Below are positions 51,685 to 63,800 of a DNA stretch of 64,000 nt, in pieces. Numbering within the stretch: position 1 is the first letter of the stretch; each line of letters opens with the position of its first letter. The notes beneath the pieces are model-generated. The model saw nothing but the letters and a program-made list of their open reading frames with translations, was not told the DNA's origin and made no database searches. Origin of the DNA: Erigeron canadensis (lineage: Eukaryota; Streptophyta; Magnoliopsida; Asterales; Asteraceae); contig NC_057767.1 in NCBI RefSeq assembly GCF_010389155.1, forward strand, positions 8,415,765-8,479,764. Reading direction: 5' to 3'. The position numbers were made by a program, and so were the translations under genes.

Positions 51685-53226
51685 TCATGTAACTTGCTCA
51701 ATGGACGATAGGACGCAATCAAGTCGAGCCACAGGTACACAGACCAAAGGATTTGCTCTACGAATAGTTAATCCGTATCCTTCCTTCATGTCAACGCTAG
51801 TAAGATTTCCATCTTTTCCAGCCTTCCAATCAAAACACTGAATCATAATACCGAGGGATGTATGTATCAAGTGCAATGCCACTGAAATCCCTGGACACAT
51901 CCTCCTCCCACTTCCAAATGGAGTCATCTGAAAATGTTGTCCTCTAACATCCACTTGGCTTTCTTCAAATCTTTCGGGCCTGAATTCAAGAGGGTTTTCC
52001 CAAGAACCCGGATCTCTGCCAAGGGCCCACGTGTTTACATAGATAGTAGTGTTTGCCGCGATATGGTAACCTGCCACTATACAATCTTCTGTTGATCGTC
52101 TTGGAATCAATGGAGCAGGTGGGTGGAGACGGAATGATTCCTTGACAATTGCTTGGAGGTAAGGAAGGTTGGGAATGTCTGATTCTTGCAATAGTCTGTT
52201 TTTTCCAACTACCCGATTGATTTCTTCTTTTGCTTTCTCCATGATATGCGGACGATTGATGAGCTCTGCTAATGCCCATTCTGTTGTAGCTGCTGCGGAG
52301 TCTGTTCCTGCAATAACTATATCCAAAATGAATGCTTTTATGTTCTCTCGGGTCAACTTTATCTCCATACTCTCATCTTCCGCAATATCAAGTAAAATAC
52401 TGAGAATGTCTGTTGTTTCTCCCCTGCCATCCTTTCTTGCGTCTTCATGTTCCTTCATGATCTTCTCAATCAATGCATCAAATCTTTCATGCACATCCTT
52501 CAGTTTTTTTCCAAACCCCTGCAAGTCTAAAACCTTGAAAAACCAAATGTAGTCTGCGAGATCAAAGTTACCCATGAACACAGTTATATCGGTCATAAGT
52601 TTTCTCACTTCTCCTGCATCTCCATATACATCAGAGTATCTTTCGCTCATGAGCGTTCTTGATACTACATTGTTGGTAAGCATCATCAGTTGTGCTTGAA
52701 GATCTACGGCCTTTCCCATTTTGGCATACTGATAAACAGATTTTATGAAATGATTAATCTCATATTGTCTAACTGGATATTGCAACTCAACTGTTGTGCT
52801 ACTCAAGAGCTGTTTTATAACTATTTTCTTCATGAACTTCCAGTATGATCCATAAGGACCAAAAGCAAAGTCTTTTGATCCGTAAGTTAAGTAAGCTATG
52901 GCCGAGTTTTGGGGTCGACCCAAAATGGCATGTTCGTTTGTTTTCAAGAACTCTTTCACCGTTTCTGGTGAAGAAACAACAACGCAAGGTACAGAGCCAA
53001 GAAAGACACGAAAAACAGGCCCATATTTTAGAGAAAGCTTGTGAAGAGCTTCGTGTGGGCTCGGAGCAAAGAGGTGCAAGTGTCCAATGATAGGAAGGCG
53101 AACAGGGCTTGGTGGCGGAGGAAAATTAGATTTAGGACGAGTATATCTAATGAAGAATACACAAAACAAGACGCTGGAGGTCACACTTATGAGTAAGAGG
53201 GAGATACAAGTCTGGAAATCAGCCAT
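51685..53226 (-). CDS. Cytochrome P450, CYP71 clan, CYP93-like
   Basis: Uninterrupted 513-residue haem-thiolate monooxygenase anchored in the ER membrane. An N-terminal membrane helix (~8-27) is followed by a Pro-rich hinge (FPPPPSPVRLPIIGHLH). The I-helix oxygen-binding motif is AGTDSAAATTEW, with Ser after Asp where Thr is commonest. The K-helix is ESFRLHPP (ExxR), then FRPERF and the haem-binding loop PFGSGRRMCPG with the axial Cys. Stretches such as YLTYGSKDFAFGPYGSYWKFMKK and GSVPCVVVSSPE resemble the CYP93 family, some of whose members act in flavonoid/isoflavonoid and triterpenoid metabolism. The substrate cannot be told from sequence. Length is typical for a plant microsomal P450. No intron is present. 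The ATG at 53226 opens directly into the membrane anchor. Adjacent to, but unrelated to, the kinase array. Confidence 0.9.
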   Translation of the reverse strand: MADFQTCISLLLISVTSSVLFCVFFIRYTRPKSNFPPPPSPVRLPIIGHLHLFAPSPHEALHKLSLKYGPVFRVFLGSVPCVVVSSPETVKEFLKTNEHAILGRPQNSAIAYLTYGSKDFAFGPYGSYWKFMKKIVIKQLLSSTTVELQYPVRQYEINHFIKSVYQYAKMGKAVDLQAQLMMLTNNVVSRTLMSERYSDVYGDAGEVRKLMTDITVFMGNFDLADYIWFFKVLDLQGFGKKLKDVHERFDALIEKIMKEHEDARKDGRGETTDILSILLDIAEDESMEIKLTRENIKAFILDIVIAGTDSAAATTEWALAELINRPHIMEKAKEEINRVVGKNRLLQESDIPNLPYLQAIVKESFRLHPPAPLIPRRSTEDCIVAGYHIAANTTIYVNTWALGRDPGSWENPLEFRPERFEESQVDVRGQHFQMTPFGSGRRMCPGISVALHLIHTSLGIMIQCFDWKAGKDGNLTSVDMKEGYGLTIRRANPLVCVPVARLDCVLSSIEQVT

Positions 53227-54842
53227 GCTTGCTCTGGTGAAGTTTTTGAAATATTAATATTCTCTCAAACATGAAAGCTGATAAATGTTCATTTGCTCAA
53301 ACAAGAAAAGCGCTGCTCCAATTTATAAGAAATGAAATCTCCTTGCTAATTCTAATAAAAAACAATACTCTAATTAATCGAATAATGCATGAAAATGTAA
53401 TAAACTTTGATCATCTGATTATTGTGTATATCCAATTCTAAAAGCTTCTATTGTGTATATTGAACTCTTTTAACTTTATTTCAACTCAAAACTTTTATTG
53501 AATTCTCATTTAATCAGTTAAGCAAGCACTCTATATACATGTTATTTCAGCAAAGTTAAAATCCTTGCTTTTCATATCAAAATTATCCACTTTTTGATAT
53601 TATTAATTTTTGCAACAGAACTACATTTAATCTTCAAAATCACTTATGTAACTATGTAAGTGATACGAACCCATCCCATAATAGGCTCGCATCATGTCAT
53701 AAGTTAGGTGTAGAACTCACTCCCAAAAGCTAGCTCAAAGGAGGGGGGAAACCTAGGCTTATAAACCATCAACCAATCTTATACTTGGCCGATATATCAG
53801 TAACTCAACCCTTATCATGCACACTTATATAAGAAACTCCCTAATTAACAATACAATTAATCACATACGAACCATAGAAGGGAAAGATGTATTATTACCT
53901 TAGTCTTCTAAATTTTTAGATTATGAGCTCCCAAAGCTCACTTGAAAAAATTGGAGGTTGGAATTTAATTTCTTTACAATGAATGAACCATAGAAGGGAA
54001 AGATGTATTATTACCTTTACAATGAATGAACCCAAGGAATACACTTGTCATACATGTGTGTGTGTATATGATGAGATAGAGACAAAATCTTAAGCAGGGT
54101 CACCAATGACTTCCAAATTAGTTAATTTTAATCCCTATACATTCTTGGCTTTTTTTCATTTACTAATGGGGCTACGATGTGATAGCATTGCAATGGTTTA
54201 GAAAGTATATTTGTTTGTGCAATGTAATGGGTAGTATCCGGAAAAAAAACAGGTGTTTGTTCACCTGTGACGGATGAACACCGTGGCCAGCAAATGGTTA
54301 TTGTAGTGAACAAGTCTTCGTTCGTAAAAGGCAAGTAGAAAACCATACAATGTCTCATGGATGGGTTTACTTTTGCTGATGTCTAAACATTGATAGAGTT
54401 CTATGGTTTTTTTGTTCTAAATTCCCCAGTTCTGAATACTGTCCCAGTCCCAATATTAACCCGTTCAGAAAAACATTTCCGAGTTCTTTTTCATTATACA
54501 GCAGGAATGATTTGATCTAGTGTTAATGGAGGTACGTTTTATCTCAAACAAGTGAAAACAACAAATCAAAATACAGAAACATGTAAACCCCTTCCACTGA
54601 AAAAACTCCAGACTTAAGCCAAACTTATTTTGATCCCAACCCGCCAATTTCCGCATAAACGAAAATATGTTGTCATGTCAAAAGAGCAAGTAAAAATCAA
54701 GCACGGCTGCTAAGAAAAAAATTAAGAATTTAGATCACATGGCTCAAAACAGGCATCATAGTTTGATAAACAAAGACATGTTCCTTGGAATAACTTGCTA
54801 GAAAGACAGTAACGTGACAATACATTGAAATATAGGTTGAAG
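53227..54842. other. Spacer between P450 promoter and RPN11 3' end
   Basis: No gene recognised. The string gaaccatagaagggaaagat followed by gtattattacctt occurs twice (about 53869 and 53985), a short direct duplication. Short minus-strand frames at 54128-54358 and 54465-54656 show no domain. Confidence 0.5.
53321..53327 (-). promoter_or_regulatory. Candidate TATA box of the P450 gene
   Basis: TATAAAT on the minus strand lies about 95 bp upstream of the P450 start codon, a spacing that allows a leader of about 60 bases. No other core element is assigned. Confidence 0.45.
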
Positions 54843-57800
54843 TTAGAAGACAACTGTGTCAAGCATGGTACCCAGTGTCTGAATGATGTTTGAGGACATT
54901 AAGTTAGAGACATGCTCCTCCAGATGCTTTTTCGCATCCTGCCTTCCAACATTTGCAATTGCTAGTTTCTCTGGAGATAATTGGTCTTCCTCTTGAACGG
55001 CCTTGTTGTATTTGATAGCTAGGCCCAGCATTTCCTGTACATTAATTACCACATAAAGCTCACTACTTTCCACCGGCAACATATTTCTGTCTCTTTGACC
55101 ATTTGGACATACTACATATTCCAAGTTTACTACAAGTGACAACCTCAACATATTTGTTGAATAATGTCTTATCATTAAAAGTTAGAGTAAATTACTTTTT
55201 TCCATCCCCGAAGTTGGCACGTTTTCCAATTTCAATCGCTTAAGAGAAAAAATATCAATTTTTACCTTAAAGTTGGCATAAATTTGCAATCGTGGTCCTT
55301 CCCCTAGACGGCGTTAGTATTTGGCCGTTAACGTTCACATGTGCTAAACACGTGAGGGTAACAGTGCCCTTTCCCCTTACAAAAAAAATCATTTACTTAT
55401 ATAATACATACATATGTGATATATACGACTTTGCTGCTGCTTGTGGTCCACACACAATCATGCATAGATACATACTTATATACAATCTACAATCTGGTCA
55501 CACACACAACAATATGCACCATAAAAGAGGAAGAAATAGAAGGATAAAGGAAAGAACAGAAAGTAGCAAGATTATACATAATCATCAACACCCACGTATA
55601 AATATATATATCATCACTGACTTCATCGTCAGAAAAAACAGGGGGATCGGAGATATAAGGTCAGGGATTGAAGAAATCCATAAAAAAAATTATCATTTAT
55701 AGAAACCCGCATCAAACCTGAATAGTTGGATCTATTGGCGGTTGGATCTATATTAGTGTGGGCGGATAAGCATGGTGATGGTCGGATCTTAATATATATT
55801 TGAAACAAATCGTCCCTGTGGCACCACAAATAAGAAACATAGACAAAGGAATACATCAAAGGTAAACCCATCCCCGCCGGTCAAGTTCAAACCCACCAGG
55901 CCACCTCTACCCCCCTCACAACGGTCGGTCAAGATCGAGTTAAACCCAACACTACCGTAAGATGAGAAACCTATAGCCGCCGCCTTAAATCCGACCACCA
56001 CCACCCTTATCCCTCTCAGCCATCTGCCGGCCACCACCCGTACCATAATAGCAGTCACCACCAACACCGCCTTGTATACTTGTGGATCGAAAATATCGTT
56101 TTCTTGATTTTCTTTCCAGACTTGTCTCGATCTTTGATTTGAGGAGATTCAACCCAATATATATATATATATATATATAGGTGCAAGTTATTTTAGGACC
56201 AATTAGGACATGTGTAAATCCGACCACCACCATGATTTCCTGGCGACAGCGACTACCGGAAAATCATGTTTAAGTTAACTTACACATGTGTAAGTTATAT
56301 ACAACTTACACATGTGTAAGTTAACTTAAACATGATTTCCTGACGACGGCGAGGATCATGGTGGTGGTGGTGGTGGTCGGTGATGATGATGTGGTCCTAA
56401 TTGGTCCTAAAATAAGGAGTGGTCCTAAAATAACCCACCCCTATATACATATATGGGAAAATGTTACATGATGTTAACATCATAGATCATAGATGATGTT
56501 GCTCTCACAAATTCACTTAAATCATTTAAATCATTTTCTACACATGTCAAAAAGCCCCCCATGATTTTAATGGTTTGTGAGAGCAATATCATCCAACCAA
56601 AATAATGTTAACATCATCCAAGTTATCCCCTATATATATATGTGTGTGTGTGTCTATTATAGTATTATATACTGTGTATTGAATCTTTGTGTATGTGTGA
56701 AAGAGATATATAAATATATATATTCCAATAAAAAATTACATCTCTTTTATCCCATTTGAGTTTTATGAGAGAATGAGAGCAAGGAGTAAGAGAATGGAAT
56801 TGAAATAAGTTTTGGGGAATTTACAAATTGACCACCACCACCGCATGCTATTATGTAGATTTTGATGTGTCTTTTGAATTATAACTAATATGATTTATAG
56901 GATTAATAATATGTGTTTTGGTTAAGGGTGGCATAACAGGTTACATGAAACCTGTTAAGACACGAACCTGTTAAGACACAAACATGTTAAGGTCAGACAC
57001 GAACACGACCTACACGACGTATTAACTAATCGTGTCATGTTTTTCAAACACGAACACGACACGAAAATTAACAGGTTACCTGTTAAGAAACCCTAAAGTT
57101 AAAGAGCACAAATGAATAGCTGAAGATTGAAAAAGTTGCCAACAAGCACACAAATTCATTCTGATTGAAATAATCTACAAAAACAATAAAGTAACACCAC
57201 AAAAATAATCTCCTATATTACAAACTTTAATATCTTACAATTCTACCAGACAATAATATAATATAATGACCAACAATATATAATGCAATTTTGTCGAGAC
57301 CGTAACAATCAACTCATGGAACTAAGATTAGGAAAATGATAAAATATGTAATAAAATCAAAAAAAATCCAAGATTTGTATAGAAGATAGTTGTGATTGTG
57401 ATGGTGGTGGATGTGTCAAAAAAAAAACTAAATTTGGAATCCTAGATCTTAGATCTAGCCAAAGAGTGCAATAACTAGAGCCAAGATCCACGATTTGCGA
57501 TTAGGATTAAAAGTTAAGATCTACTATTTATAGAGAGGGCAAAAACTTGAGAAATCCCTTGTTCTAAAAATCCGGCAGCCGTATGTAGTAGGAGAGGTGG
57601 TTGGTGGGAGTTGATATTTAGAAAAAGTTTAGAGGAGGAAAGGATTTCAGGAAATAACTTTAGAGTATTTAATATTAAAAGATAAAGGAATACCATATAT
57701 ACATATTATATATTTATATATTTTTTTAATTAAAAATCTTAACAGGTGCCTAACAGGTCCGGACCTGTTAAGACACGAAACCTGTTAAGAACAGGTCGTG

Positions 57801-60800
57801 TCGTGTCGTCTTAACAGGTTTTGTGTCAAAATTGTCGGTCTTAAGTTTTGGTTTGAGTGAGATTGCTCTTCATGTGAGAGAAAAATATATAGATATATAA
57901 TAGACATATATGGGTTTATATGGTTGGATGGGGAAGAAGATTATAAAAGGATTGGAACAGAAAGGTATAACAACATTAGGGACGAAAAATGTAATTAACT
58001 CAGTATATTAGGATGTTGTTAAGATGAAAAGACATTAATGCCCTCACGTGTTTAGCACGTGCGTACGTTAACGGCCAAAAATCAATGTCGTCTAGGGGAT
58101 GTTGGGTTTTGAAGGCCTTAGGCTTTCTTAGCTTAGGGCCTGTTTTAGTTGGTTGTTTAGGAAGCCCATTGGGTTTCCTAAACACCAAGCAAGAAACCCT
58201 AGAATGTTCTCTATATATATCCTAGCCTATGCATTGTAATTTTTGTACTGAGCTAATAAAAATAACCCTAGTTGCAGCCATGGATTAGTTCACACACATT
58301 GTGTGAGATACCACGTTAATTCTCGTGTTCTTCTTTATTTATTTTCTGTTTTGCTTCCGTTGTGCAACCTACTGTTCCTAACAAGTGGTATCAGAGTTTA
58401 GGCTCCTTTGATTCTGTTCGCGGCTGCTGAATTCACGATTAAGGGACTGTTTTCTGCCCCTGTGTTCGCTGATCTTGTTCTGCTACTGAACTGATCAGAT
58501 CTGTTTCTGAGATCAGTTTGATTGAAATTCGGTTGTGGCTGCTACTGTTCGGTTTTGATCTGTTCTGGTTCTGTTCCTGCTGTTTGCGCTGCTTATTAAG
58601 CTCCTGTTCCGCTGCTGTTTGCAGTTTTCTGCTGCTGTTGGAACTGTTGCTTTCTTCCTGTCAGATCTATTTGAAGCTGGTTTGCAGCTGTTGCTGTTGT
58701 TCCGCTACTGTTGCTGCTGTTCCGCTGCTACATCTGCTACATCACCAAAGACCGTCCATGTTTGCAGCCGACTGCTGTTGTTGGATCTCGCGTTTAGGGT
58801 TCCTGTTTTGGGGTTTTTTTTTTGGTGTTGTTGATTGATAGTTTGGAAGATATAAGGTGGTGGTTATTGTTTTTTTTTGTTTGATTCTTGTTGAGGGGTG
58901 TTCATCAACTAAGTTGAAGCCGGGTAACTTTGGTTATTTATTTTTCGTTTGTCATCATGTGGCTGAAGATGGGAAATTTGTGATTGAAAAGTTTGACGGT
59001 TCGGATTTTAGTTAGTGGAAGATGCTAATTGAAGCTTTACTTAGTTAAAAGGATCTGGACATTGTTATTGGTAAAAAAAACGGAGAAGATGAATGAAGAA
59101 CAAGCAGCTCTTTGGGATACGAAGGATAAGAAAGCCAGAGGGGTTATTACACTGAGTTTGACGAGAAATGTGGCTTACAACATCATGTCTGAAACCACTA
59201 CTAGTGGTATGATGTCGGCGTTGTCAAATATGTATGAGAAACCGTCTGCTGCTAATAAGGTATTCCTGATGAGAGAGTCGTTCAATATGAGAATGAAGGA
59301 GGGGAGTTCAGTTACCGTGCACATAAGCGATCTGAATTCTATTCTGTCCAGATTGTCATCTGTGGGAACGAATTTTGATGAAGAGACCAAAGCTGTACTA
59401 TTGCTATCTTCACTGCCTGATAGTTGGTCCGGCAATGTAACTGCTGTTACAAGCTTGGTGGGAACTGACGGGATGAGTTTTGAAAAGATTCGCGACTTGG
59501 TACTGGGTGAAGACGTTCGTCAAAGAAGTGCAAAGGGTGGGTCTTCTTCAGCAAAGGTCAGGGCAGGAGCTTGTCTAGGGCTCGTTCAAGTGTGCGCTGT
59601 TGGGACTGCAACGAGACTGGACATTACAGGAGTCAATGTCCGAATAAGAATTCTCCGAAAAAGAACTTTGATTGATTGAACACTGCTACAGCAAGACTCC
59701 GAAGACAATGTATTGATGATGTGTGTTGAAAGCAGTGTGGATTCATGGGTCATGGATTCCGGTGCATCATTCCATGCTACCCACAGCAATGATTGCATGC
59801 GGAATGTTAAAAAAGGCGATTTGGCAAGGTTAGGCTAGGAAAGGGTGAAATTCTTAATGTGACTGGCATGGTAGATTTGGATCTTGTTACTACTTTGGGC
59901 ACTACTTGGACTTTGTGTTTATTCCGAGGCTTGAAACGAAGTTGATCTCTATTGGGCAGTTGGATGAACAAGGTTTAGACGTTAAGTTTGGTGGTGGAAA
60001 ATGGAAGGTCGTTAAGGGAAATCTCGTGGTTGCTAGGGGATTCAAGAAGGGGTCGTTGTATATGGTGCATGTTCCGTCTGGGGAAATGACCACCCCTGTT
60101 AAGACGAGCGCCAAAGTCGGACTCGCCGATTCGGTAGCTAAACGAGTTCAATTGACGGTAAAGAACTCTGGGACTCTGGGTAATCCGCTTGAGCGTATTC
60201 GGAAGTCTGAAGGTGTGGGAGTTTCGTGACAGTAGGAGTAGCTCGACATAGTCTGGAAATCTACGTTGGGTTCGGAAGACTAGGGATCCGAATGAAATCT
60301 CTCGTGAGAAGTTACCGTTAGTGGAGAGTGTTCCTCTAAGAGTCTCTGTATCTGATGGTTTGAGTCTAAGGGAAACAGTTGGGATTGAGGATGAAAAGTC
60401 GGGGTCTGTTTAGAACGTGTTGGAGTCATCTGAGGCTCCAACAGGGCCCTCTGTTTGCTAACGAGTGGGGGTCCGCTGCAACTAGGTGTGTTATGGTTTG
60501 AAGTTTGGTTTGTTTATTGAGATGGACCTGTTCTTCTGTTCCATGTGTTTTTGAATTACTGATTACTGACGACTTGGATTGTTGTGAGCTTGTTGGTGAC
60601 TCGTTTCCCACAAGGCCTTCAAGCGGGAGATTGTTGGGTTTTGAAGGCCTTAGGCTTTTTTAGCTTCGGGCCTGTTTTAGTTGGCTGTTTAAGAAGCCCA
60701 TTAGGTTTCCCTGTTAACCAAGCAGGAAAACCTAGAATGTTCTCTATCTTGGTTTTAAAAAGCGATAGGGTCCATTTCGGAAGCGCAAAGCGCTAAGCGC

Positions 60801-63800
60801 AAAAGCGGCGAGCTTTTCGTACACAAGGCGCACACTTATGAAGAAATTTTATAAATTATTTATATAGTATTTATAACACATAAAATACCAAACAACATCA
60901 GTAAGATACTCGTTTAAGTCTGGCTTTGATCAAATTTGGTATTTGAAAAGAAATTCTCAAAAGATTGTTGTTCTCGTTGGGGAAAAAGAAAGAAGAGATC
61001 AATCTTATTGAGAAAGAAGAGTTAAGGAAAAAAATTACTTATTTCTATAAAAAAAATCCTCTTCTGTACAAAAAGCTCACGCTTTTTAGCGCTTTTTGGT
61101 GCCTAGGCTCACAAAAAAGGCCCAAAAGCTCGTGCTTTCTGTACACCCTGCGCCTTGAGTACCAAAAAGCTCCAAGGCTTGCGCCTAGCGCTTCAGGCGC
61201 GCTTTTTAAAACCAAGTTCTCTATATATATCCTAGCCTATGCATTGTAATTTTTGTACTGAGCTAATAAAAAAACCCTAGTTGCAGTCGTGGATTAGTTC
61301 ACACACATTGTGTGAGAATTGAGATACCACATTAATGCTCGTGTTCTTTATTTATTTTCTGTTTTGCTTCCGCTGTGCAACCTACTGTTCCTAACAGGAG
61401 ACCACGATTGCAAATTTTGCCAACTTTAAGGTAAAAATTGATATTTTTTCACTTAAGAGAATGAAAGTGAAAAACGTGCCAATTTCGGGGACGGAAAAAA
61501 GTAATTTACTCTAAACCTTAAAAGGTCAGGCAACTAAGCTAAAAAGGAGACATGTTAAATTCATTTGATATAACGGATGCATAAAACCTTGTAAATAATT
61601 TCACAGAAAAACATTTATGATTGTAAAATATATTTTTATGATAAAAATTTAACAAAATAATTAACTTTAAAAAAAGCTTTATTATTTTGCCAGCTCCATA
61701 ATATGTATGAAGGAAAAAAGCCAAGTAAACAAGGCTTACAAATAGCATAGGATTCTCTATAGAAACCTTGTCTTTGATACATCTATTGCATTGACTCGGC
61801 ATCTTTAAAGTTTCTATCAAAAGGTAGTAATTTCAACCCCTTCAAATATAAAAGGGTAAATTGGGTCAAGTTTATCACAAACAGGTCAAATTGGTTATCC
61901 TAATGCACTTAGCTACAGAAAAGTCATCTATAATGGGTCAAAACAGGCAGTTCGGATGGTTTGAAAGTTGCCCAAAGAGCATTTAAATGCATGGGTTATG
62001 AATTCGTATTTAAGACATTCATTGTTAACTAAAAGTGTACCCGCACGATGCATAGTAGACGAATGTGTTTCAACTAATTCAACAATGATACACAACGCTG
62101 AGCACTTTCTAATTGAGATAGTAATATTTTTTTCTATTTAACTTAATTTGTTTTGACTATGTCAGTGCATCAAAAATTTAAATTAAATGTTATAAAAAAT
62201 TTAGCCCATTGAACTATTTTAGATATTTAAATACAAGGTAAAACAGTAAAATCCTAGTTCTTAAAAATTTAAATTTTAAGATAAGGGTCAAATGGTTTAT
62301 ATTGTAGTATAGATATAGATATAGATTGCGGGTCCCCAAATCCAACCTGCTACCCAACCCGCCTACACAATTTACCACCTAAAAGTTTCTCAGGCTCCAA
62401 AGGTGATCCTAGGGCCTAGGTAGACCACTAAAAAGAGGGCCTTCTTAACTGAACGCAGCAGCAAAACTATCATCTAGATTCTACCTGAAAAAAGATTCTC
62501 GGAAAAAGATTCTAACCTGGATAGTCTGTTCATTCGTTTTAGAATGTGTATCAAATCTTTCAAGTGTCAATCCATCAGTCCACTTCTTCTTGTGAAGGTT
62601 TAGTAGCATCTTCTCCTCAAGTTGATTCTTCCTGTAATTAATGGCTATTGAGTAATAATGCCTATTCAAGCCATGGATCAGTGCCTGCAATATAAAAATA
62701 CATCCATAAGAAGATGACGATAAAACAAGATATACTCATAACTAGGGTCTAGGGGTAGTGATTCCAATACGATTACTATATAGATGGGTCATTTTGGGTT
62801 CGGTTTAATCTCAAAAGAGTCAAATACTTAGCCAGAAAGGGATCATAATAAATGGTTGGTAAAAATGTTAAAAGCTTGCCATAACTCAAACTTAAATTAC
62901 AATCAGGTCAAAGATTTAGTCATTTAGATAATTCTTGTAGCATAATCAAAATGAATTAATTATATAAAATTTCAAAACAAGAGACAAAAAACTGTTTGTC
63001 ATTTGACCTGACCCAACACAGGCCATTTTGGAATAGACTGATATATGTCTTTCCCATCTTGTTCTAACCCCACTAGCCAGGTCATCAATATTGTACTACA
63101 CAAGAGAATGTGAGGGTATGTGTTAAACACTCACTTGAATAGATGGTTTATTGAGATGCCCAAGATTGGAAGTTGTCTGACGGGGCTCTTGTCCAAGCAT
63201 CATGGTTTGAGGGTTGATTAGGCGAAAAGCATCTATAACCACCTTCCCTTTAACACTCTGGATCGGATCGATTACCACAGCAACAGCTCGCTGATTCAGA
63301 GCTTCAAAACTCTGAGTATATCACAGATACAAGAAAGTTAGATGAACTATATACAATTAAGGATATTATATTGATTATTTTAGGAGGAATATGATTAAAA
63401 GAATGATCTTGTATGAAGATTTGGGCGGCTAGAAATCTATTTTCTACTATTGAAATGTCGTATTCAATAATTTGTCATCTTGTATGTTTGAAACACTTGG
63501 TTGTTCGCTATCATTTAAACTCATGAAAGTTAACAACATAATCTTTTTGCCGTTGCAATAAATGTGCTGTCAGACCTTAACATGCACTTGAATTACTACT
63601 TAGAAATTTATATTCCATATATAACAATTGATATAGATTCTTAATTGAGTTCCAACTATTGCACCCATATAAGCAGAAGTTATCGACTACAATATCAAAT
63701 CGGGAGCCACAAGCCCACTATAAACAAAAAGCCTTTGGTCATAAATAAATCTAATTAATGCAATGCTCAGTATAAAGACCTCAAGTGAAGTAAATAACAA

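Larger units (their letters stand above)
58100..61396 (+). mobile_element. Deletion-derivative copia element inside the MULE
   Basis: 5' LTR 58100-58383, primer-binding site tggtatcagag at 58386, gag and part of pol, polypurine tract at about 60621-60631, and 3' LTR 60632-61396 (interrupted by a TIR element). Flanking 5-mers gggga and ggaga differ at one base. It sits in the right inverted repeat of the MULE. It encodes no integrase core, RT or RNase H, so it depends on other elements. Confidence 0.85.
55182..61515. mobile_element. MULE-type DNA element with long terminal inverted repeats in an RPN11 intron
   Basis: Left end ttagagtaaattac (55182) and right end gtaatttactctaa (to 61514) start inverted repeats of about 190 bp. 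The left arm is about 55182-55375; the right arm is about 58022-58099 plus 61397-61515, split by a copia element. Shared inverted strings include cgtgtttagcac, gttaacggcc and gtctagggga. The flanking 9-mers cattaaaag (55173-55181) and ccttaaaag (61516-61524) differ at one base, fitting the 9-bp duplication of Mutator-like elements. The GAGTAAATTAC terminus is widespread in plant MULEs. No transposase is seen. Confidence 0.75.

Noticed and set aside
55789..56067. Gly/Val-rich 92-codon minus-strand frame in the MULE interior
   Set aside because: Arises from CCACC-type simple sequence; no homologous domain and no sign of a captured host exon.
58518..58838. Leu/Cys-rich 106-codon frame
   Set aside because: CTG/TTG-rich composition in the leader of a copia element gives parallel open frames; no domain.
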